Assembly (NCBI GenBank): GCA_021161675.1
Contig: JAGHAF010000020.1
Location: forward strand, 1-47,405
Direction of reading: 5' to 3'
DNA length: 47,405 nt
Source of the DNA: Planctomycetota bacterium
Lineage (GTDB): Bacteria > Planctomycetota > Brocadiia > SM23-32
Shown: in pieces, positions 1 through 6,094 of the stretch
How positions within the stretch are numbered: position 1 is the first letter of the stretch
Layout of the letters: the number at the start of each line of letters is the position of its first letter
Position numbers and translations under genes: made by a program
The notes under the pieces: model-generated
What the model saw: only the letters and a program-made list of their open reading frames with translations
Told to the model about the DNA's origin: nothing
The model's database searches: none

Positions 1-2
1 GG

Positions 3-446
3 GCGCCCATGGTCGGGTTGGAGAGGCTCCGGGAGATACGGGGCATAATCCTGGACAAGGCGCGCTGCCGGAGCGTGCGCTACAAGTTCAACGACCCCAA
101 GGGCAGCCTCCTGGAGGCGGCGCTGGCCCGGGGCGACCGCCGCGTGGGCCGGGTCATCAGACGAGCGCGCGAGGCCGGCGCCCAGTTCGACGCATGGCGG
201 GAGCATTTCTCCTTCGAGCGCTGGGAAGAGGCGTTCCGGCTGGAGGGTATGTCCCTCGAATCCTACGCCACGCGCGAACGCGCAGAAGACGAGGCACTCC
301 CCTGGGAACACATTGACTTCGGCCTCACGCGCGCGTTTCTCCTGCGCGAGAGGAAGAGGGCCGCCCGCGGGGAGCTGACCCCCGACTGCCGCGTCGCCGG
401 ATGCGACCACTGCGGCGCCTGCACGCTGATTCCCCCTGACTCCTGA
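3..446 (+). CDS. C-terminal part of TIGR03960-type radical SAM protein (5' truncated)
   Basis: The reading frame is open from the window edge, so only the last ~148 residues are present. The stretch LPWEHIDFGLTRAFLLRE followed by GELTPDCR and a Cys cluster (CRVAGCDHCGAC) matches my memory of the C-terminal end of the B12-binding-domain radical SAM family TIGR03960, where an 'LPWDHID' segment and a terminal CxxC-type cluster are typical. The N-terminal cobalamin-like domain and the CxxxCxxC radical SAM motif would lie upstream of the window, so function cannot be verified here. The last codons (PPDS and TGA) fall in a heptanucleotide repeat array, so the original C-terminus may have been replaced or extended by repeat DNA. 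The ATG at 9 is probably internal, not a start. Confidence 0.72.
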   Translation, partial: APMVGLERLREIRGIILDKARCRSVRYKFNDPKGSLLEAALARGDRRVGRVIRRAREAGAQFDAWREHFSFERWEEAFRLEGMSLESYATRERAEDEALPWEHIDFGLTRAFLLRERKRAARGELTPDCRVAGCDHCGACTLIPPDS

Positions 447-482
447 CCCCTGCCTCCTGCCCGTCCGTCTTCGTCCGTGTCC
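434..482. repeat. Heptanucleotide tandem array at gene 3' end
   Basis: Seven consecutive 7-base units can be read without a break: CCCTGAC, TCCTGAC, CCCTGCC, TCCTGCC, CGTCCGT, CTTCGTC, CGTGTCC. The first four are near-identical and the last three decay. The array starts inside the last codons of the upstream gene and includes its TGA stop (444-446). The rest of the gap to the next gene (483-610) shows no gene, promoter or strong hairpin that I can support. Related short-period arrays occur at 25172-25365, 41024-41092 and 45781-45879. Confidence 0.7.
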
Positions 483-610
483 TCTGGCTACACTTCGGAA
501 GCCTCGCGCGTTGGAACTATCATCACGATCTCTACCAAAAAGCGATCAGTTTCGCCGACGAGGCCGGGGTTCGCCAAGCTCCCCCCCCGGGCCCTGTCGA
601 GGGGTCGCCC

Positions 611-763
611 CTATCTATTGTCGGATGCCATTGTCGGCGGTCTTCTGAGGTAGCGCAAGGGCCCTTTCTTGACCAATTCTCCGACAAGTTCCTGTATCTT
701 CTCCTTGGTCATCACTGCCAAGCCGGCGCCCGTCAACAGAGTCTTTTTGATCAGATCCAACAT
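611..763 (-). CDS. Short phasin-like / helical protein (possibly truncated)
   Basis: A 50-residue protein whose first ~34 residues (MLDLIKKTLLTGAGLAVMTK, then EKIQELVGELVKKG) strongly resemble the start of small phasin-superfamily proteins: an amphipathic LIKK..LTG.GLA.MTKEKI..L..ELVKKG segment. Family members normally continue with an acidic 'LSEEEG' helix; here the protein changes into a basic, proline-containing tail (PLRYLRRPP) and stops, which suggests truncation or a frameshift after residue ~34. The start is well supported: AGGAGGA lies eight bases upstream of the ATG at 763. It lies 104 bp downstream of the radical SAM gene on the same strand and could be the last gene of that operon. 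The role of such small phasin-like proteins is unclear; the name comes from similarity only. Confidence 0.6.
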   Translation of the reverse strand: MLDLIKKTLLTGAGLAVMTKEKIQELVGELVKKGPLRYLRRPPTMASDNR

Positions 764-867
764 GCCCCTATCCTCCTTCTCGGTGTGATCGCGTTTCGCA
801 GTCATGGTTGTTGCCTTCCCATCGTGAGAGTCATGGTTTTGCCCAAGCGCACGCAGGACACCACGCC

Positions 868-2301
868 CTACGTGGGCGTATCCACGTATTGCTCCGCCCA
901 AATCGGGTCAGCCAACTGTTTGAGTTCCTGGCCGTAGTGCGCCATTCCACGGCAGTAGTCGCCATCCCGAAGGGCGATGGCTGCCTCTTCGTTGATAGGC
1001 TTGGCTCTCGTATCACAAACCGCCTCTTTCAGAAGTTGGAAATGATCGCGAATCACGCACGGGCACAGCCAGTTCTGTGTCCGCTCGCCAGGCTCGGCGT
1101 ATCCGTACTGGTCCTGCCATGCACGTATCTGCTTGAAGAGCGGGGAGTCAAGAGCTGTATTGACGCTTCCACCGTTGGCATATATGGTGTAGATGTTGTC
1201 GGTGGCATAGGGTACAAATCCACAGGGCGCTATGTTGCCGTTCCAGTCGATATAGAAATACCCACCGGAGCGTCCAGCGCAGATGCACCCATTGCTGACT
1301 GTCCCGCTGTTCCAGAAGTCCGCCAGGAACACTTTCCGTTCGCGAACAAGACGCTGCATCCTGCCCAGCATTGCGACGCGCTGTTCGGGGGGGACCATCA
1401 GGTCAAGCGACTGGCCGCGCCCGATGGGCATGTACTGGAACAGCCAGCCATAGACGGCTCCCTCTCCCTCAAAATAGAAATCAGTGAAGCGGTCGCTGAC
1501 GATGGTTTCCCAGTTGAGCCTCGTGGGCGTGGCGGAGACGCCGAATGGCACCCCGTGCCTGCGGAGATTCTCGAAGGCGGTCAGAATACGCCGGTAGACT
1601 CCCTTGCCCCTCCTGGCGTCCGTCTCTTCCTCAAACCCCTCTACTGATATGGCTGGCGTGATGTTGCCCAGTTCTGCCATGCGCTTCGCGACGTCGTCAG
1701 TGATCAACGTGGAGTTGGTATAGACCATGAACAGGTCCGAAGGGTGTCTGGCGACCATGTCGAGCAATCCTCGTTGGCCGTCGCGCCACATGAAGGGCTC
1801 ACCGCCGGAGATCACCGTGAAGTGGGACCCCCAGAGTTCTCGCTTCTCCGTGAGAATCCTGTCAAAGGTATCAAAATCCAGGCTGGCGTGGTTGCCGGGG
1901 TCGCTCGCCGCATAGCATCCGACGCACCTCAGGTTGCACTTCCCGGTCGGGCTGACCAGTATGAACAGCGGGGGAGCGAACCCGAGGGACCGGGCGGCTT
2001 CCTCCCGCTCTGTCGTCAGAATTACGTTGCCAACGAAAACATCCAGCAGCCGGTTCATTACGTGTTTCGAGATCAGCCCACGCTGGATTGCCCGGTCGAA
2101 GCCGAGCAACAACGCCATCAGGTAATCATGTTTGTCTTCCTGTACGCGCCTGGGCCGGCCCTGCGGATTATCTTCCACCAGCGCCTTGTAACTCTTCGCT
2201 TCGATCACGCCCAAGACCTTGTTCCTGATGCTCCTCCGGTTGATAAGAAGCCGGAAAAGCGACTGAAATGACTTCCTTTTGAGCAATGTTTCGACAGTCA
2301 T
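868..2301 (-). CDS. Radical SAM enzyme with SPASM-like C-terminal cysteines
   Basis: 477 residues. An N-terminal ~110-residue helical extension precedes the radical SAM core, which begins at VSPTGKCNLRCVGCYA with C122, C126 and C129 as the CxxxCxxC cluster ligands for a [4Fe-4S] centre that cleaves S-adenosylmethionine; SGGEP (~165-169) is the SAM-binding motif. The C-terminal part carries C339, C341, C360 (in DWNGNIAPCG), C413, C415, C429 and C450, a layout like SPASM/twitch auxiliary-cluster domains used on peptides or proteins. Its ATG overlaps the stop of the TolC-like gene by four bases (ATGA), which implies translational coupling. No small precursor peptide is evident nearby apart from the 50-residue phasin-like gene. 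Substrate unknown; the radical SAM assignment itself is secure. Confidence 0.88.
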   Translation of the reverse strand: MTVETLLKRKSFQSLFRLLINRRSIRNKVLGVIEAKSYKALVEDNPQGRPRRVQEDKHDYLMALLLGFDRAIQRGLISKHVMNRLLDVFVGNVILTTEREEAARSLGFAPPLFILVSPTGKCNLRCVGCYAASDPGNHASLDFDTFDRILTEKRELWGSHFTVISGGEPFMWRDGQRGLLDMVARHPSDLFMVYTNSTLITDDVAKRMAELGNITPAISVEGFEEETDARRGKGVYRRILTAFENLRRHGVPFGVSATPTRLNWETIVSDRFTDFYFEGEGAVYGWLFQYMPIGRGQSLDLMVPPEQRVAMLGRMQRLVRERKVFLADFWNSGTVSNGCICAGRSGGYFYIDWNGNIAPCGFVPYATDNIYTIYANGGSVNTALDSPLFKQIRAWQDQYGYAEPGERTQNWLCPCVIRDHFQLLKEAVCDTRAKPINEEAAIALRDGDYCRGMAHYGQELKQLADPIWAEQYVDTPT

Positions 2302-3701
2302 TCTGCACTCCTTTCGTCGCGTTGTTTTTCCTTTTCCTGCGGACCTGCGGGTTCGCGGATATCTCTGCCGACGGCGGCCTCCAGACGCGCTCCGGCAGCG
2401 CTGCAGTCGTAGACCGCGGCGTAATAGTTCGTGCGTGCCTTCGCCAAAGCCACCTCGGCATCTATGACGTCTGTCGAAGACGAGACGTTCTGCCGGTACT
2501 TGTTGTTCATCAAGCGGAGGTTCTCGTCTGCCTGCGCTACGGCCTTCTCCCCTACGGCGAGCCTTCCTCTCGCATCCGTCACGTCCAGCACCGCACTTCT
2601 CACCTGTAGGGCATCCTTGTGAAGCAGGAAATCATCATCGAGACGGTTATACCCTCCTGCCACATAGATACGGGGCAAGAATCCCGCTTTGGCAACGGCA
2701 AGACTGCGCTCCTGCGCCTCAATGCTTTTTTCAATCACCTTGAACTCCGGTCGGTTCGCCACGGCGAGTTCTAATGCCTCGCGGAGCTCAATCGCAGTTG
2801 GCCGGGTCCCCGTTACCTCGACGACCTCCGTTTTCCGGTTGACATTGATTCCAAGGACGCTGTTAAACGCAGACGTAGCCAGCTCAACGGCATGGGCGGC
2901 CTTGATCAGAGCTTGCCTGACCTCCGCTACCCGGAGCTCCGCCTGAAGCACGTCGTTCCGGTCCACCAAGCCCTGCCCCTCGAACCTCACCACCGCCTTC
3001 AGATGGGCCTCAGCTTGCCCGAGTGACTCTGCAGCTATGGCTCGGGCCCTGCGCGCTCGCAAGATGTCGAAGTAAGCTTCCGCAACCTGTAGGCGTACCT
3101 GTTGCCTGGCGCGTTCCACCATCAAGGAAGCGACTTGGCGCCCCAGGGTCGCCTGGCGATACGTTCCGAGCGTTCTCCCAAAGTCCCACAGAGTCATCTG
3201 AACCTTGAGCTCGGCACGTTGAAACTCTTTCTCTCCTGCAACAATCGAGAGGGTTTCAGGCACACCAGGCCCAGGAGGGAGGAACGTTGAAGCCGGGACT
3301 TTCATGCCTGGAGGCTCGCTGCGCCTGTCATAGCCATAGGTAAAACTTGCCTGCGGAAAGAATGCCGATCTGGCAATGCGAGCCTTTTGGATAGCCAGGA
3401 GAACGTCTTCCGCCGATACCTTCAGGGACCGGTTGTTGGCCAATGCAATCTGCGTCGCCTCGTCCAAGGTTATTGGCCGGTCGGGGACACCCGCTCTCCG
3501 CAACACTCCGCTTTGCCTTTCTTCATCAAGGCGCCGCATCTCTGGCAGAAGAATTCTCTCTCGGAGGGAACGCGTGCGGGCTCTACGATCCTGACTACTG
3601 GGCGTGACGCAACCGGACGGCAAGAGGAGCGCAGGTAGGCATGTGACAACCAACAGCATTCTTGAGCATGCGCCTTTCACATCGGTCCTCCAAGGTCTCA
3701 T
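2298..3701 (-). CDS. TolC-family outer-membrane efflux lipoprotein
   Basis: About 467 residues from the ATG at 3701. A lipoprotein signal ending LLLPSGC is followed by two repeats of the outer-membrane efflux protein fold: ITLDEATQIALANNRSLKVS, then a long alanine/glutamine-rich helix (VAEAYFDILRARRARAIAAE), and again ELREALELAVANRPEFKVIE. This is the usual duplicated TolC/OprM layout that forms a trimeric outer-membrane and periplasmic channel. An in-frame TTG at 3749 would add 16 residues, but it lacks a clear ribosome site and gives an overlong n-region, so I prefer 3701. It follows tetR closely and overlaps the radical SAM gene. No adaptor (HlyD/AcrA-like) or inner-membrane pump lies nearby, so partners must be encoded elsewhere. 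Confidence 0.87.
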   Translation of the reverse strand: MRPWRTDVKGACSRMLLVVTCLPALLLPSGCVTPSSQDRRARTRSLRERILLPEMRRLDEERQSGVLRRAGVPDRPITLDEATQIALANNRSLKVSAEDVLLAIQKARIARSAFFPQASFTYGYDRRSEPPGMKVPASTFLPPGPGVPETLSIVAGEKEFQRAELKVQMTLWDFGRTLGTYRQATLGRQVASLMVERARQQVRLQVAEAYFDILRARRARAIAAESLGQAEAHLKAVVRFEGQGLVDRNDVLQAELRVAEVRQALIKAAHAVELATSAFNSVLGINVNRKTEVVEVTGTRPTAIELREALELAVANRPEFKVIEKSIEAQERSLAVAKAGFLPRIYVAGGYNRLDDDFLLHKDALQVRSAVLDVTDARGRLAVGEKAVAQADENLRLMNNKYRQNVSSSTDVIDAEVALAKARTNYYAAVYDCSAAGARLEAAVGRDIREPAGPQEKEKQRDERSAE

Positions 3702-3731
3702 GATGGCAACCAGCCGACTCAATCGGTCGTT

Positions 3732-3744
3732 TGGTCGACGACCA
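3732..3744. promoter_or_regulatory. Perfect palindrome between tetR and TolC-like gene
   Basis: TGGTCG-A-CGACCA is a perfect 6+1+6 inverted repeat just after the tetR stop and before the preferred TolC start. Its arms contain TGGTC/GACCA, the same half-site core as the operator-like palindrome in front of tetR (4362-4374). It may be a further regulator site or an RNA hairpin affecting TolC translation. Confidence 0.4.
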
Positions 3745-3755
3745 GCCAAAAAAAC

Positions 3756-4328
3756 TTACTTCTTGATCGCCTTCATCAGCATCCCCAGCAGCAGGTCAAC
3801 GTCGCGTTCGAGCCTCGCCTCCTGCGAGTTCACCATCCACGGATATTCCAATCCCTTCAGCGCCACCGCAATTGTGTGCGCCGCCAGTCCCACATCAGCG
3901 ATCTCAAACGCCCCGGTCTCTACGCCCTTTCGAAGGATTCCACTGATCGTCCTGACTTCGCTCTGGAAGGCCTGTTCCCTGAACCGCTCCACGAAGCCCA
4001 ACTGGTCCAGGTAATCCTCATGAAGCGTGGCGTAGGCGTTCGCTAGCTTTCGGACCATCCGCATACGAGTGAGCACAAACGCCTTCAGTTTCGCCTGAGG
4101 CGAAGCTGCCTTGGTGACAGCCTCCCGAACCCGTTGCCAAAGCACCTCCATCTCCGCATTCACGACGGCATGGAACAGTTCCGCCTTGCTGGCGAAGTAG
4201 TGATAAACTGCGCTCTTGCTCCTCCGCGCCTCGGCCGCTATATCCGCCAGGGAAGTCTTTCTGAAGCCGTATCGTCCGAATAGCGTCTTGGCGGCATTAA
4301 TCATGCGGGCTCGAATATCGTCTTCCAT
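3756..4328 (-). CDS. TetR/AcrR-family transcriptional regulator
   Basis: 190 residues, normal for the family. The N-terminal helix-turn-helix is clear: AKTLFGRYGFRKTSLADIAA, with EARRSKSAVYHYFASKAELF covering the recognition helix (~24-47). The C-terminal ligand-binding domain is helical and diverse, so the inducer cannot be predicted. The ATG at 4328 has GGAGG ten bases upstream. It is the first gene of the tetR-TolC-radical SAM set and is preceded by a consensus promoter overlapped by palindromic sites, so autorepression and control of the efflux/radical SAM genes is likely. TetR proteins that control efflux genes commonly do this; here it is inference from layout. Confidence 0.92.
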   Translation of the reverse strand: MEDDIRARMINAAKTLFGRYGFRKTSLADIAAEARRSKSAVYHYFASKAELFHAVVNAEMEVLWQRVREAVTKAASPQAKLKAFVLTRMRMVRKLANAYATLHEDYLDQLGFVERFREQAFQSEVRTISGILRKGVETGAFEIADVGLAAHTIAVALKGLEYPWMVNSQEARLERDVDLLLGMLMKAIKK

Positions 4329-4352
4329 CGCGTTTCGTCCTCCACTAGCCTG

Positions 4353-4396
4353 AGACCAGTTGACCAGAATGGTCTATTAGTCCATTCTATCTGGTC
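4353..4396. promoter_or_regulatory. Operator-like palindromes upstream of tetR
   Basis: GACCA-GAA-TGGTC (4362-4374) is a perfect 5+3+5 palindrome. The GACCAG half-site is repeated at 4354-4359. A second, looser palindrome GTCCATTC...CTGGTC spans 4380-4396 and covers the -10 box. Placing these over the -10 region and the transcription start is what a TetR-type repressor would use to block its own promoter. Confidence 0.65.
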
Positions 4397-4412
4397 ACAT
4401 GCTTGCTGTCAA
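4384..4412 (-). promoter_or_regulatory. Sigma70-type promoter for tetR operon
   Basis: On the minus strand, TTGACA (4412-4407) is followed after exactly 17 bases by TAGAAT (4389-4384). This is near-consensus with ideal spacing and lies about 55 bp upstream of the tetR ATG. The -10 box is inside the operator-like region. Confidence 0.75.
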
Positions 4413-4505
4413 GCGGAAAACAGGCTGGAGATTGGCCAGAACGGCGAAAAGTTGCGGCTGAGTGAACCATTTGCTCGAAAAGCGCCTCAAGTAGGCGGGC
4501 AGGCA

Positions 4506-4522
4506 GCCTGGGAGTCCCAGGC
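4506..4522. other. Perfect 17-bp palindrome in the 4413-4730 gap
   Basis: GCCTGGGA-G-TCCCAGGC is an 8+1+8 perfect inverted repeat. It lies in a stretch of ~320 bp (4413-4730) in which I recognise no gene. Slightly downstream, GGGGC (4527-4531) can pair with GCCCC (4545-4549) followed by TTTT, a weak terminator-like arrangement on the plus strand. Function unknown. Confidence 0.4.
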
Positions 4523-4730
4523 CGCCGGGGCAAGACACTCGGCCGCCCCTTTTCTGAATTGACCGATTCCGAGGAGGCCTTGCGCTACCTTGGGCGACTG
4601 TTATCATGGAGGGTGACGACTAACAACGGGCGACAGTCCGGCGGCTGATTGGCCTCTGTCCCGCGACGTCGGGACTATGGTGCACAAGTCACCGCCGGCC
4701 TGCTCCCGCCGTCGTTCGCCAGAAGGCGAG

Positions 4731-5015
4731 CTATGGCGGGCAGGGAGCCATGGGAAACAACGGGCCGTGTGGGGCCACACATCCACGCGGCCCGATTTCT
4801 TTTGGCGATTCGCCCAGGAAACGGCGCAGGCCCTGGTAGGGCTGGCCAATGGTGCGGCGGCTTATGGCCTCGACGTTCTTGCGCTCCACCTGCGCCAAGA
4901 GTCCCCGCACATAAGCGGCGAAGCACTGCGGCTGATTAGGCCGCGACCACAGATCGGCAAACTTGTCAAGGAACGGTCCACAAACAGGGTCCGGCTCATT
5001 GACGATGCAATCCAT
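4731..5015 (-). pseudogene. Remnant of IS701-type DDE transposase (N-terminus only)
   Basis: Residues ~12-71 read FLDKFADLWSRPNQPQCFAA, YVRGLLAQVERKNVEAISRR and QPYQGLRRFLGESP, which I recognise as the conserved N-terminal segment of IS701/IS4-like transposases (FLxxF...RxxxFxxYxxGLLxxxxRKNVExIA). After GESP the sequence loses similarity and ends at residue 94, so the DDE catalytic domain, normally another ~300 residues, is absent. The start is strong: AAGGAGGT sits just upstream of the ATG at 5015. I see no terminal inverted repeats. Most likely a decayed insertion-sequence fragment; the intact start means a 94-residue peptide could still be made. Confidence 0.65.
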
Positions 5016-5186
5016 AGGACACCTCCTTACGGACTGCTTATCGCCAATCGCCGATCCCAAAATCAACAAGTTGACAAAGTAGCACTATGTACGGCAGAGG
5101 CAGGCGCCATGGCCGGCGAGGCGCATTTGCCCGTTCCGCGCTGAACCGGTATCCTGACCCACACGCCATAAGAAAGCGAGGCGATG

Positions 5187-5960
5187 ATGAGTTACCTGGA
5201 TTCCCTGTTCTCCGTTGAAGGTAAGGCCGCAATCGTCACCGGCGGCGGCCACGGCATCGGCAAGGGCCTGGCGGAAGCCCTGCTCAGAGCAGGCGCCACA
5301 GTGGTCATCGCCGGACGAAAGGCCGACAAGCTGGAGGAAACGGCGGCCCAGTTCGGCAAAGAAAGCCTACCCATCCTGACCTGCCCCTGTGACGTGACCG
5401 ACGCAACAGAGCGCAGCAATCTTGTTGATTACACGCTCAGAGAAATCGGCTCGATTGATATCCTCGTCAACAACGCCGGCGGCAACCTGACCGAGGACGT
5501 CCTGGATTACCCCGATGAATACTGGTTCGCCCAGCACGAGTTGCTGCTGAAGGGCCCCTTCCACCTCTCGCAGATGGCCGGCCGGCACATGCGCGAGAAA
5601 CAGGGCGGCTCCATCATCAACATCACGAGCGTGGGCGCCCAGGTCACTTTCGCAGAATCGCCCGCTTACAATGCCTTCAAAGCCGGCCTGGAACATCTAA
5701 CCCGGATGATGGCGAACGACCTGGCCCCCCACAACATACGCGTCAACTGCATCGCCCCCGGCTACGTCCATTCCGGCATGACCCGCGAGACCTGGCGGGA
5801 CGAGCGGTCCCGCAAGGAAAGCCTGGCCCGCATTCCGCTGAAGCGTTACGGCGACCCGTGCGACCTTGCGGGCGCGCTCCTGTTGCTGGCCTCCGACGCC
5901 GGCGCATACATCACCGGCCAGAGCATCGTGGTTGACGGCGGATTGCTGATTCACCGGTAG
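5187..5960 (+). CDS. Short-chain dehydrogenase/reductase (SDR family)
   Basis: 257 residues, the usual length of classical SDRs. The NAD(P)-binding TGGGHGIG motif is at ~18-25, NNAGG at ~93, the catalytic Tyr/Lys appear as YNAFK at ~156-160 with the conserved Ser in NITSVGAQ before them, and IRVNCIAPGYV follows. The C-terminus ITGQSIVVDGG is typical of 3-oxoacyl-ACP-reductase-like or gluconate-5-dehydrogenase-like SDRs. The second of two adjacent ATGs is preferred because GAGG is five bases upstream of it. It converges on the deacylase gene. It may oxidise or reduce a hydroxy/keto metabolite linked to the neighbouring amino-acid genes, but the substrate cannot be read from the sequence. Confidence 0.9.
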   Translation: MSYLDSLFSVEGKAAIVTGGGHGIGKGLAEALLRAGATVVIAGRKADKLEETAAQFGKESLPILTCPCDVTDATERSNLVDYTLREIGSIDILVNNAGGNLTEDVLDYPDEYWFAQHELLLKGPFHLSQMAGRHMREKQGGSIINITSVGAQVTFAESPAYNAFKAGLEHLTRMMANDLAPHNIRVNCIAPGYVHSGMTRETWRDERSRKESLARIPLKRYGDPCDLAGALLLLASDAGAYITGQSIVVDGGLLIHR

Positions 5961-5984
5961 CCGCCCCCGGCTGCGGCCGTATCT

Positions 5985-6057
5985 CTCAGGCGAGGGCGCC
6001 TGAGCTACATTTCGCCCGCTCGCTGGCGGGCGAAATACACAATCCCGCGCCGGCGGG
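5985..6057. terminator. Hairpin cluster between convergent genes
   Basis: Three stem-loops lie in a row: CTCAGGCG/CGCCTGAG with a 4-base loop (5985-6004), ATTTCGCCCGC/GCGGGCGAAAT with a 6-base loop (6009-6036), and a weaker CCCGC/GCGGG pair (6043-6056). They sit between the converging SDR and deacylase genes and may stop transcription from both sides, although no long T-run follows. Confidence 0.5.
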
Positions 6058-6072
6058 GCGAAATGGGGAAAG

Positions 6073-6094
6073 GCTCGTGAAATATCCGGGTTAG
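6073..6094 (-). repeat. 22-bp repeat overlapping a stop codon (copy 1)
   Basis: Plus-strand GCTCGTGAAATA, then TCCGGGTTAG. It recurs at 36154-36175 with two changes (T to C and G to A). In both copies the TTA is the reverse complement of the TAA stop of the minus-strand gene, so the element begins exactly at the end of translation. Confidence 0.6.

Noticed and set aside
434..482. Possible CRISPR array
   Set aside because: Units are 7 bases with no spacers; the other arrays have 7-9 base units as well, and no cas genes are present.
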